Shown here piece after piece: positions 51,345 to 59,259 of a DNA stretch of 64,000 nucleotides; within the stretch, counting starts at the first letter, position 1, and every line of letters begins with the position of its first letter. The translations under genes and the position numbers were made by a program. Source of the DNA: Dysosmobacter welbionis (GTDB taxonomy: Bacteria > Bacillota > Clostridia > Oscillospirales > Oscillospiraceae); NCBI RefSeq assembly GCF_005121165.3, contig NZ_CP034413.3:1426001-1490000 (forward strand), given 5' to 3'. The notes beneath the pieces were generated by a model. It saw nothing but the letters and a program-made list of their open reading frames with translations. It searched no databases and was not told where the DNA came from.

Positions 51345-51750
51345 TCATCCCCATCCTCCCAAGTCTCCCGCACCCGCTGCTCCAGCGAGATGCAGCCATT
51401 GGTCTTCCGCACATTTTGGACGCTCTCCGTCCGCCGTCGGCGCAGCTCCTCGCCGCTGAACTGATATGCGTCGGCGAGGATACCAGCCACCAGATCCTGC
51501 TCCACCGCTTGCTTGTACAGCAGAGAGGACATCCGGCCTTCGAGCTGGTCCAACAGGCCGTCCAGATAGGACTTGATGGAGGTAGGGAGAAACAATCCAG
51601 CGTTGTTGGCGCTGAGGTAGTCCAGATAAAAGTCCACCGCCCGCTCAATGAAGTCGGTGATGCTCCGGCTCCTGTCCTCCTGATACCGGCGCTCCAGAAT
51701 GGTCTTTTCTCCGGTGACAGGTAGAGGGGAAACTTCTCTTTTTTTCCCAT
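51332..51750 (-). pseudogene. Relaxosome accessory protein, frameshifted
   Basis: It starts MGKKEKFPLYLSPEK and continues, after loss of one A in an A-run at about 51707, as ILERRYQEDRSRSITDFIERAVDFYLDYLSANNAGLF... to a stop at 51332. Proteins of this kind lie in front of MobP3 relaxases and contain an RHH-like region, suggesting oriT binding. Overlaps the relaxase start. Corrected length is about 139 residues. Confidence 0.78.
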
Positions 51751-52062
51751 AATGGTCTTCTTTCTGGGTGTGACCCCTGTTTTTTCTTTGTGGGAGTATG
51801 CGTTGGGGGATAACGACCGCAGAGATGATATCACGGCCCGGATATTGACTCCATTTTTGAAGCCACAGAAACTCCCGTAATTGCCCGCGCTACGGGCAGA
51901 AATGACCGAACAGAGCGGCGCTTGTGACGCCTGTTCTTTATCCAGCATTTTCTTTCGTCCTCCGCAGAGCCTCGAAACCGGCCCAAATTCGTCCAAAATC
52001 CCCGGGAGGGGCTGGGACCCTGCTGAGTCCCAAGCCACTCCACACAGGGCCTCACAGGGGGC
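51751..52062. other. Non-coding 310-bp region, candidate oriT
   Basis: No convincing ORF. The segment lies directly upstream of the mobilization genes and contains a GGGTGTGACCCCTG element and short inverted repeats (e.g. CGCGCTACGGGC). oriT is expected here by position; no nic site is recognised. Confidence 0.35.
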
Positions 52063-52470
52063 TCACAGGGAGTCTTCTGCCTGCTGCTCTGCCAGCATCT
52101 TCTGCACCCGCTGCCGCTCTGTCTGGGCCTCAAGCGTACTCCGCTGCCGGGCGTAGTAGTCCCGCAATACCTCCTGGATAGACGGCAGGGTGTATTTGAG
52201 ATTTCCGTTTCGGCGCCGTCCGCTTTTCAGCCGCACGTCTGTGGGCTCGGTGACGATCAGGCCGCGCTCTTCCAGGGCCAGTACGTACTTTCGCACCGTG
52301 TTTTCACTCATGCCCACCGCGCTGCCGATGGTCCGGTAGCTGGGCCAGCACTGGTGTGTCCTGCGATCCTCGCAGCGGCGCAGGTAACTGTATACCGCCA
52401 GCTCCCCAGCGCTGAGTCCCAGCTGGAACACTTCGTTGGGCATCGTGAAGTAGTTGTTCTGTGTTCTCAT
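52063..52470 (-). CDS. Helix-turn-helix protein of the mobilizable element
   Basis: 135 residues from MRTQNNYFTMPNEVFQLGLSAGE after AGGAGGTGGCGG. CWPSYRTIGSAVGMSENTVRKYVLALEERGLIV is a winged HTH like those in replication/partition regulators of plasmids. The C-terminus is helical and charged. It could be a replication initiator or regulator. Confidence 0.75.
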   Translation of the reverse strand: MRTQNNYFTMPNEVFQLGLSAGELAVYSYLRRCEDRRTHQCWPSYRTIGSAVGMSENTVRKYVLALEERGLIVTEPTDVRLKSGRRRNGNLKYTLPSIQEVLRDYYARQRSTLEAQTERQRVQKMLAEQQAEDSL

Positions 52471-52676
52471 CCGCCACCTCCTGTGTGTGACTCCACCCAC
52501 CGGATGAACGCGTCTTTTGGCACCACCATACGGTTGCCTACCCGCAGCACCGGGAAGCCGTCCTCATGCAGGAGTTCGTATCCGGATGACGGAGACACGC
52601 CCAGCACCTTCGCCACCATCTCCGCGTTGAGGAACAGCGGCAGGTCGTCATAGCTTTTGTACTCCGACAGCTTCAT
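52467..52676 (-). CDS. Second excisionase-like HTH protein
   Basis: 69 residues. MKLSEYKSYDDLPLFLNAEMVAKVLGVSPSSGYELL... VPKDAFIRWVESH matches the Xis-like protein at 49523 in layout. It overlaps the following HTH gene by 4 bp, so it is probably a regulator rather than a structural duplicate. Confidence 0.8.
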   Translation of the reverse strand: MKLSEYKSYDDLPLFLNAEMVAKVLGVSPSSGYELLHEDGFPVLRVGNRMVVPKDAFIRWVESHTGGGG

Positions 52677-52691
52677 GCTTGTGCACCTCCT

Positions 52692-53036
52692 TTACTCGTT
52701 TTGTGTTCTGCCTGAACGAAGGAGCTGCAGGAACTCATCCACAGAGTGGACCATCCCCGCTTCCTTCATGTTCTGGTAGCGCACCATGTCGCAAATCATG
52801 TGGAAGTTTACCTCCGCGTCTTCCAGCAGCTTGTCCATGGCAAGGACCTGCTGGCCCACTGTGAGGGTTGTTTTTTTGCCGGGGTCTTTCAGATACGCCC
52901 GCACGGCATCTTCCTCCGGCATCTTCTCTCCCAGCACAGCTCTCATCTCATGGATCACACAGTCCAGCGTTTCTTTCTCACATTGCATCTTCAGAAGCAT
53001 TTTCAAAAACCTGCGGTTGAATTTGGTTCCATCCAT
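52692..53036 (-). CDS. Unknown helical protein of the mobilizable element
   Basis: 114 residues, MDGTKFNRRFLKMLLKMQCEKE..., all-alpha. It shares the operon with the Xis-like gene. No family recognised. The 320-bp gap upstream has a possible promoter (TTGAAA-17-TGTAAA near 53210-53240) and small hairpins only. Confidence 0.55.
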   Translation of the reverse strand: MDGTKFNRRFLKMLLKMQCEKETLDCVIHEMRAVLGEKMPEEDAVRAYLKDPGKKTTLTVGQQVLAMDKLLEDAEVNFHMICDMVRYQNMKEAGMVHSVDEFLQLLRSGRTQNE

Positions 53037-53340
53037 AATCCTGTACCTCTTCCTTCAATTGTCATTCATGGCTGCGGCCTTCAGCCATATCTCCGATGTG
53101 TGGAAGCGTCGTTTGGGGCACGATGGTTTTCTCAGATCCATCAGAGACATGAGCGCAGGAGAAAAAATCCCCTCATAAGGGGTAGGGATAAAATCACGGT
53201 TTTTTACAACCTATTTTTGCGAGATTTTCAATTTGTTTACAATGTGTGTCTCACGTCAACTCGCTGCGTTCTCACAACGCGGAAACCATTGCCCCTCACT
53301 TACTAGGACACTCAAAGGGCATTTGTAAACCGGAAAACAA

Positions 53341-53379
53341 AAAAAGTTGAAGGGCTCTGTCAGATGACAGAGCCCTTCA
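53341..53379 (-). terminator. Rho-independent terminator of the sigma-like gene
   Basis: TGAAGGGCTCTGTC pairs perfectly with GACAGAGCCCTTCA around AGAT; read leftwards it is followed by AACTTTTTTTG. The stop codon of the sigma-like gene lies in the loop. Confidence 0.9.
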
Positions 53380-53749
53380 GCTTTTGGTGGAGCTTTCTCA
53401 GCCGCTTTGATACCGCCATTTTGGACACGCCGTAGAACTTTCCGATCTCCTCCATGGTCAGACCCCTGTCATAGCGGAAATCGATGAACTCGCGGCTCTG
53501 GTGATCCAGAACCTCCATGGCTTTTTGCAGACTTTCAAGGCGGAGGGTCCAGAGTACAGGATCCTCCACGGGACGCCTGACGCATTCCGAGCCGGGCAGC
53601 ACCGTTTCAAACTCACTTTTACTCAGATGCCTTTCGTCCTGCTTTTCCTGCGCCTGTTCCCGTTTCCGATCCTGCTCCAGGAAGTCTGCGACCTCCTTTG
53701 GCACTGATACTTGCTGCCCACTATAAGGAATCACGACAAAGTCGTTCAT
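53360..53749 (-). CDS. Sigma-factor-like protein of the mobilizable element
   Basis: About 129 residues from MNDFVVIPYSGQQVSVPKEV after GGAAAGGACACAA. The C-terminus is a sigma region 4 HTH (QSREFIDFRYDRGLTMEEIGKFYGVSKMAVSKRLRKLHQKL). There is no region 2, so it may be a regulator rather than a complete sigma. Transcribed towards the rest of the element. Confidence 0.75.
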   Translation of the reverse strand: MNDFVVIPYSGQQVSVPKEVADFLEQDRKREQAQEKQDERHLSKSEFETVLPGSECVRRPVEDPVLWTLRLESLQKAMEVLDHQSREFIDFRYDRGLTMEEIGKFYGVSKMAVSKRLRKLHQKLKGSVI

Positions 53750-54009
53750 TTGTGTCCTTTCCGCTTTCGACGGAAAGTCACACACCCGCGCTGCCGGCAC
53801 AGCGCCAAAAACTGAAGACCTTCATGGAAGTTTCCTTCGTACAGGGATGGTGATGGTGCCCTACGAGGCCCATGAACGTCTGAGGTCCCACCGGGGTGTG
53901 GACCTCACCGGAAAGCTACGAGTTTAGGCTTGCGCCTGGTTTGATTATATCATGCTGGAATTTTTTGTCGGTCGAACCGTGTCGAATGGGAGAGGTTTTT
54001 GTGATCTTC
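53750..54009. other. Structured gap between the mobilizable element and the host operon
   Basis: GC-rich with complementary segments (GAGGTCC ... GGACCTC near 53890-53905) but no gene. It probably contains the element's leader and its end. Confidence 0.4.
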
Positions 54010-54054
54010 AGAAAGAGAAAAGCCCGGAGCTGGTGATATGGGCCAGTTCCGGAC
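54010..54054 (-). terminator. Terminator of the transketolase-TTT operon
   Basis: Read leftwards, GTCCGGAACTGG pairs with CCAGCTCCGGGC and TTTTCTCTTT follows. It lies 215 bp after the last gene; the intervening 54,060-54,265 shows nothing. Confidence 0.75.
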
Positions 54055-54269
54055 TTCTGTACTGTTTACTGCGGCGCAAGCTTTGAAATGTCAAAGTACT
54101 TATTTCAGCCAAAACTAATTTCATCTTCCCACTTCAGCAAACGCACTACTATGTAATGCAAACTGTAAATGCTGAATCAGGTTCATTATATCCGTGGGGT
54201 CCAGGAAACAAACAGTGGCCTTTGAATGGTACGCCTCTCCGTGCCGCGTGGTGGAGGCAGCAGTCAATC

Positions 54270-55295
54270 CTACTGCACCATAATTGCAACTTTCATTACA
54301 TCCGTATTTGGTTCATGAAGATAGTCAAAAGCTTGCTGAAGGCCTGACAGAGGAAAGCGGGCCCCAATAAAGCCCTCCAGATGCAGCTTTCCCCGTTGCA
54401 TGAGGTCAAATACTTGTAGGTAGTGCCGTCGGACATATTGCATGACGCTGATAATATCGATTTCTCCTCGTTGCAGGTGTGTCATATTCATCAGAATATC
54501 CCGCCCATATGTGCCTACCAAAACAATGCGAGAAGCATTTTGTGCGCAACACACCATGTTTTGCAGCATTTCTGGGATTCCGCAGCAGTCAATCAATACA
54601 TCTGCTCCTGCAGAACCAAATGCCCCATCGATGGCTTGCGCAAGAGAAACCCGATTGGTGTTGCAGCAGTTTTTTATGCCGCAGTCCTGTGCGTATTGAA
54701 GCCGTCCGTCTTTAATGTCTGTAATTAAAACGTTAGCGCCTCTAGCCACAGCTATTTGTGCTGTGCAGTTGCCGATGGTACCTGCGCCCACGATTACAAT
54801 ATTTTTCCCCTGTTCAGCTCCGGCCCGTTCCGCTGCATTAGCTCCTACGGCAAAGGGTTCTACCAGCATACCCATGTCATGGGTTACTCCCTGCGGCAGC
54901 TTCACGATGTTAAATTGGTTACATTTATAATATTCCGTGAAAAAACCGTCTTCGTTAATACCCATAAATTTCTTGTGGGTGCAGACGTTGATTCTGCCGT
55001 GCCGGCACGGATAGCAGGTACCGCAGATCAACTGAGGCTGTACTGTAACGAGATCGCCGGGGAGAAATTTCTTTTCCGCCTCGTAGCCAACTGCGACAAC
55101 TTCACCTACACACTCGTGCCCCAGGACTCGGGGATATTGCACGGTTTTATGCCCTCCACGGAATGCCAACATATCAGAGCCGCAGATACCAGTTTGCAAA
55201 ATCTTAAATAAAACGTCCTGTGGCCCCTGAATTTGAGGCATTCCCCGCTTCTCAACGGTAATCTCATACGGTGCTGTTAGAACAGCTGCTTTCAT
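54270..55295 (-). CDS. Zinc-dependent alcohol/polyol dehydrogenase
   Basis: 341 residues. Catalytic zinc ligands Cys38 and His60-Glu61 (GHE), structural zinc Cys91, 94, 97 and 105, and a Rossmann motif VIVGAGTIGN around residue 168. Members oxidise secondary alcohols of polyols or sugar acids (threonine, sorbitol, L-idonate). With the SDR in the same operon it could form an oxidation/reduction pair as in L-idonate catabolism; substrate not determined. Stop codon is TAG. Confidence 0.88.
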   Translation of the reverse strand: MKAAVLTAPYEITVEKRGMPQIQGPQDVLFKILQTGICGSDMLAFRGGHKTVQYPRVLGHECVGEVVAVGYEAEKKFLPGDLVTVQPQLICGTCYPCRHGRINVCTHKKFMGINEDGFFTEYYKCNQFNIVKLPQGVTHDMGMLVEPFAVGANAAERAGAEQGKNIVIVGAGTIGNCTAQIAVARGANVLITDIKDGRLQYAQDCGIKNCCNTNRVSLAQAIDGAFGSAGADVLIDCCGIPEMLQNMVCCAQNASRIVLVGTYGRDILMNMTHLQRGEIDIISVMQYVRRHYLQVFDLMQRGKLHLEGFIGARFPLSGLQQAFDYLHEPNTDVMKVAIMVQ

Positions 55296-55334
55296 GTCAA
55301 ATATGCTCCTTTCAAATTGAATGTCAGATGAAAG

Positions 55335-55370
55335 GAAGGACCGGCCCGCCGGAAAGACGGGCCGGCCTGT
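55335..55370 (-). other. Intercistronic GC hairpin before the dehydrogenase gene
   Basis: CCGGCCCG pairs with CGGGCCGG with an inner extension, between tctA and the dehydrogenase gene. No T-tract, so it may tune expression or mRNA stability. Confidence 0.5.
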
Positions 55371-55400
55371 TGCCTTATTCCTGCGCGGAGGTATTGCCTG

Positions 55401-56894
55401 CTAACGCAACAGCTTTTTTCTACGGGACTTTCGGAAGAAGGCCTGTCCCGCTAAGACAATAACAGCCGCAACAATGAGACCCAGCGCAATGGGGTGCTGT
55501 GTGAAAGCCAACAAGTTTCCCTGGTCGGCGATCATGGCTGTCCGCAAGTAGGTTTCCAGAAGTGGCCCCAACAGGTATCCCAGCAGAATTGCAATCAGAT
55601 CCAGTTTGAAATAGTTCAACAGAAAATAGGCAACGATTCCAGAAACTACCATTACCAACACTTCAAAAATGCGGTTGTTGATGGCGTAGACGCCCAAAAC
55701 ACAGCAGACCAAAATAGCAGGAAAAAGAAGGGACTTGGGAATCCGGATCATTTGAACAAAAATGTTCATCAGGCCGGTTTCCATCAGATACATTACAATA
55801 TTTGCCAGAAAATACACCAGCATAATGCATCCAATCACCTCCGGGGCGTCCACCGCCAGCATGGGTCCAGGCTGCAGACCGTGGATCATAAGACCGCCAA
55901 TCAGAGCAGCTGTCACGTTGTCGCCTGGGATCCCCAGGCAGCACAAGGGGATCAGGGCTCCGCCGTTGACAGCGTTATTGGAGCTCTCAGATGCTGCGAT
56001 ACCGGCAGCATATCCGGTTCCGAATTTTTCCGGGTGCTTGGACATGGTTTTGGTTTGGTTATAGGCCAGCACTGTGGCAGTATCCTGACCCACGGCCGGT
56101 AAAATACCGGTGAAGGTACCTAACAGAGAGCCGATGGTGATGCCTTTCCACATTTCATCCCGCTCATCCTTTGGGGGGATAAAGGGGACACGCCGCACCC
56201 GGGTTGTTATCCGCAGTCCGGACAATTCACCGGATTGGCTGAGAACCTCACTGATGGCAAACAGCCCCATCAGAAAAGCGGTCAGGCCAATGCCGGAACT
56301 GAGCTGCCACTGGCCAAACATCAACCGGTTTACGCCGGTGACCTGGTCAATTCCCACAGAGCCGATAGCCATGCCGAAAAACAATCCGATTCCGCCTTTG
56401 GCTCCGCTAGAACTGACCATGGAGAGCACTACGCAGATACTGAAAAAAATCAGTGCAAAATACTCCCAATGCCCGAACTTTAATGTGACCTTGGATAGCT
56501 GCGGCGCTATGGTCGCCAGGACAATAGCAGAAAATGTGCCACCAATCAAGGAGGCAAACACACCAAGAGACAGTGCAGCCTCCGGCTTGCCACGCTTGAC
56601 CATGGGATAGCCGTCCCAGGTGGTGACAAGAGATGCTGAGGTCCCGGGAATTTTCAGCAGGCACGCAGAGATTAGGCCGCCGCTGATGCCGCCAACATAA
56701 ATGCCGATAAGAGTGGAAAGGCCTTCCGCAGCAGACATGGCGTAGGTAAAAGGAATCATCAACGTAACGCCTAAAACAGCCGTCAAGCCAGGGATGCATC
56801 CAAAGATGATACCCATCAGGATGCCTCCAGTCATATAGACAAACGACATTGGGTTCGCCATGAGGTAAGCCCAGCCCTCTGCAAATAGCTGCAT
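55401..56894 (-). CDS. tctA: TctA-family large membrane subunit
   Basis: 497 residues with about 10-12 hydrophobic segments, the usual size. Family motifs: GIIFGCIPGLTAVLG near the start, PGTSASLVTTWDGYPM and GALIPLCCLGIPGDNVTAALIGG. TctA is the channel of the tripartite tricarboxylate transporter, driven by ion gradient. Encoded after tctB and tctC. Confidence 0.95.
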   Translation of the reverse strand: MQLFAEGWAYLMANPMSFVYMTGGILMGIIFGCIPGLTAVLGVTLMIPFTYAMSAAEGLSTLIGIYVGGISGGLISACLLKIPGTSASLVTTWDGYPMVKRGKPEAALSLGVFASLIGGTFSAIVLATIAPQLSKVTLKFGHWEYFALIFFSICVVLSMVSSSGAKGGIGLFFGMAIGSVGIDQVTGVNRLMFGQWQLSSGIGLTAFLMGLFAISEVLSQSGELSGLRITTRVRRVPFIPPKDERDEMWKGITIGSLLGTFTGILPAVGQDTATVLAYNQTKTMSKHPEKFGTGYAAGIAASESSNNAVNGGALIPLCCLGIPGDNVTAALIGGLMIHGLQPGPMLAVDAPEVIGCIMLVYFLANIVMYLMETGLMNIFVQMIRIPKSLLFPAILVCCVLGVYAINNRIFEVLVMVVSGIVAYFLLNYFKLDLIAILLGYLLGPLLETYLRTAMIADQGNLLAFTQHPIALGLIVAAVIVLAGQAFFRKSRRKKLLR

Positions 56895-56962
56895 TCACGA
56901 CACCTCCTATATTTCAAGCAGCGAGAGCGATTTGACGTTGCTTTGCGCGGGTGAGAAGCGAG

Positions 56963-57916
56963 TCACTTGAGGTACTCCTCATAAATCGGAGCAAAGATGT
57001 TGTACCACTCTTCAATTTTCGCCCCCATCTCATCGGCCGGGATAAAGCCAGGCAGGAAGCCAAAGCCTTCCAGAGCCTCCAGATAATCGGGGTCATCTTG
57101 AAGGTCTGCCATCTTATCGTTCAGATACTGAATCTGCTCGGGAGTGGTATCCTTGGTGGCGAAGAAGGCACGATACTGGGCGCCGGTGGCTTCAATTCCC
57201 AGTTCCTCTGTGCAGGGAATATCGGGATAAATTTCACAGCGCTTTTCGTCCACAATCAGCAGGGGTTTCACATTGCCGGATTCCACGGCGGAGCCCAGAT
57301 CGCCCACCTGCATGAAACTGACATCAACATGGTTGCCCATGATGGCAGTAATGGCGTCAGCACCGCTGTCGTAGGGAACCTGGGTGGCACCTTCCAGGCC
57401 GAGCCCCTGGAGCAGTTGGATGGTGACCATCTGCTGACGGGCACCGATGAATCCCCAAGTCAGTTCAGCGGGATCCATTGCTTTTAGATCCTCCACACTG
57501 TTGATCCCGCTGTTGGGATTGGTAACCACGATGCCGGGATCGATTACCATGCAGGGAAGCGGCTCCATCTTCTCCCAGAGTTTTTCCTCACTGACACCGG
57601 TCAGATAGTAGCAAATCAGGTCCAGGGGACTCTGAGACATAATGTGATAGCCGTCGCCGGGCTGTGTGGAAAATTCTTGTGAACCGGTATAACCGCCGGC
57701 ACCGGTCATAACGGAGCAGGCGATGGACACAGGTAGATCAATGTTGGCCGCCACAGCACGGGCGATGTTGTCGGTGCCGCCGCCAGCGGCGTAGGGGACC
57801 AGACACGAGATGTCTTCCGCCGGGTAAGCGGCTTCTTCACCGCCACCGCAGCCCGACAGAATGCCGATCATCATAAGAAATACGCAGGCCAGTGCCAAGA
57901 TATTTTTCTTTTTCAT
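56963..57916 (-). CDS. tctC: TctC-family solute-binding lipoprotein
   Basis: 317 residues with a lipoprotein signal (LSGC, Cys23) and the mature start CLVPYAAGGGTDNIAR, the TctC/Bug pattern that binds a carboxylate. It captures substrate outside the membrane and gives it to TctAB. Its intact length contrasts with the tctC fragment at 4641. The ligand cannot be read from sequence. Confidence 0.95.
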   Translation of the reverse strand: MKKKNILALACVFLMMIGILSGCGGGEEAAYPAEDISCLVPYAAGGGTDNIARAVAANIDLPVSIACSVMTGAGGYTGSQEFSTQPGDGYHIMSQSPLDLICYYLTGVSEEKLWEKMEPLPCMVIDPGIVVTNPNSGINSVEDLKAMDPAELTWGFIGARQQMVTIQLLQGLGLEGATQVPYDSGADAITAIMGNHVDVSFMQVGDLGSAVESGNVKPLLIVDEKRCEIYPDIPCTEELGIEATGAQYRAFFATKDTTPEQIQYLNDKMADLQDDPDYLEALEGFGFLPGFIPADEMGAKIEEWYNIFAPIYEEYLK

Positions 57917-57963
57917 ATAATTTTCCTCCTAAGCAAAATAACGAAATGTAGGAAAGAACGGAC

Positions 57964-58461
57964 TCAGAAGAACTTGACATGCAGGATCTGTGTAAATACG
58001 AGGACCAGAACGGTTACGACAACAAGAGAATAGACAAACCGGATAAGATAGAACTTTTTTTTGCTGGTACGTTCATGCTCCTCCCGCTGCGATTCTTCAC
58101 AAAGACCATACACAACGCTCAGACAGAAAGTGAGCAGGAAAGAAGCAATGGGAAAACCGATTAGTTCATAGGCGGGAACGAAAAGGAGCAGCGCAATCAG
58201 AGTAATGATCGTTTCCTTTTTCAACCTGAATTTGCCAGAGTCCCGCTCACCCTTCAGACTGATTGATTTGAGAAACAGAGGGATGCTGAATACCATCAGC
58301 AGAATACCGATGCCTTGAATAAAGGTGCGGGGTTCCGCCAGAAAGGGAAGTCCGACAAACAGCATGACACCACTAACAGTTGATTCTGATGCGAACAGGA
58401 ACAATCCAATTGCAAAAGAGAGAATGCTTAAAATGAAATCGTTGCGCTTACGAATGGCCAT
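57964..58461 (-). CDS. tctB: TctB-family small membrane subunit
   Basis: 165 residues with four hydrophobic segments (about 10-27, 43-60, 90-118, 140-160), the size and layout of TctB. 12 bp downstream of the SDR gene. Confidence 0.88.
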   Translation of the reverse strand: MAIRKRNDFILSILSFAIGLFLFASESTVSGVMLFVGLPFLAEPRTFIQGIGILLMVFSIPLFLKSISLKGERDSGKFRLKKETIITLIALLLFVPAYELIGFPIASFLLTFCLSVVYGLCEESQREEHERTSKKKFYLIRFVYSLVVVTVLVLVFTQILHVKFF

Positions 58462-58473
58462 TTACCCACCTCC

Positions 58474-59247
58474 TTAACTTGCCAAATGACCTCCGTCCAC
58501 CGGGAGCGTCACACCACTAATGTAGTCGGAAGCAGATGAGGCCAGAAATACGACAGTACCCATCAGATCCTCGGGATGCCCCCATCTTCCCATAGGGATC
58601 CGCTTAGTGAGCTGTTTGCCCTGTTCCATCTGCTGCAGATCCTTGCTCATTTCGGTGTCCATGTAGCCGGGAGCAATGGCGTTGACATTGATGCCGCGAC
58701 CGCTCCACTCAGAGGAGAGCGCCATGGTCAATTGTTTGACGCCGCCCTTGCTGGAGACATACGCCGGCATGTTCCGCAGGCCGATGAAAGAATTGGTGGA
58801 GGCGATGTTGATAATTTTTCCCTTGCCCTGTTTCAGCATCACCTTGCCAGCCAGCTGGCTCATAAAGAAAACGCCCTTGATGTTGACCCCCATAATGCGA
58901 TCCCAAGCGTCCTCGGGGAACTCCTCGGAGGGGCAGCGATACTGAAGTCCGGCACCGTTGACCAGAATATCCAGCCGTCCACCCAGAGCTGAAATCGCTT
59001 GCTGAAACCCGTTGCTGAGATCGTTGAGGTCCAATAGATTTGCTACCACGGCGTGGTATCCAGATTTGGCGCCACCCAATTCTGCCACCGTGTTTTCAAC
59101 CTGTGAATTTGCGTCCAGAATGACAATCTCTGCACCGGCGTCATGAAGTGCGACAGCCATACCATAACACAGGCCGGTCTTTTTTGCGCCACCTGTAACA
59201 ATGGCTTTTTTCCCTGCCAGGGAAAAAGCATTCATGTCAAAGCCCAT
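58474..59247 (-). CDS. Short-chain dehydrogenase/reductase (gluconate 5-dehydrogenase-like)
   Basis: 257 residues. Cofactor-binding TGGAKKTGLCYG, NGAG (NNAG-type) and catalytic Ser...YVSSK (Tyr-x-x-x-Lys), with C-terminal PVDGGH. Similar to KduD/IdnO-type enzymes that reduce keto sugar acids. GGAGGGCGCAT precedes the ATG. The role in the operon is inferred. Confidence 0.9.
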   Translation of the reverse strand: MGFDMNAFSLAGKKAIVTGGAKKTGLCYGMAVALHDAGAEIVILDANSQVENTVAELGGAKSGYHAVVANLLDLNDLSNGFQQAISALGGRLDILVNGAGLQYRCPSEEFPEDAWDRIMGVNIKGVFFMSQLAGKVMLKQGKGKIINIASTNSFIGLRNMPAYVSSKGGVKQLTMALSSEWSGRGINVNAIAPGYMDTEMSKDLQQMEQGKQLTKRIPMGRWGHPEDLMGTVVFLASSASDYISGVTLPVDGGHLAS

Positions 59248-59259
59248 ATGCGCCCTCCT

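Larger units (their letters stand above)
46603..53800. mobile_element. Integrative mobilizable element (MobP3 type), limits approximate
   Basis: A tyrosine integrase at one end, Xis-like proteins, MobP3-type relaxase with accessory protein, a HipA-like kinase pair, an HTH gene and a sigma-like gene, all on the minus strand. There is no T4SS or coupling ATPase, so transfer would need a helper. Integrase, relaxase and accessory genes are all interrupted. No att repeats were found by eye, so the ends are set by gene content. Confidence 0.75.
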
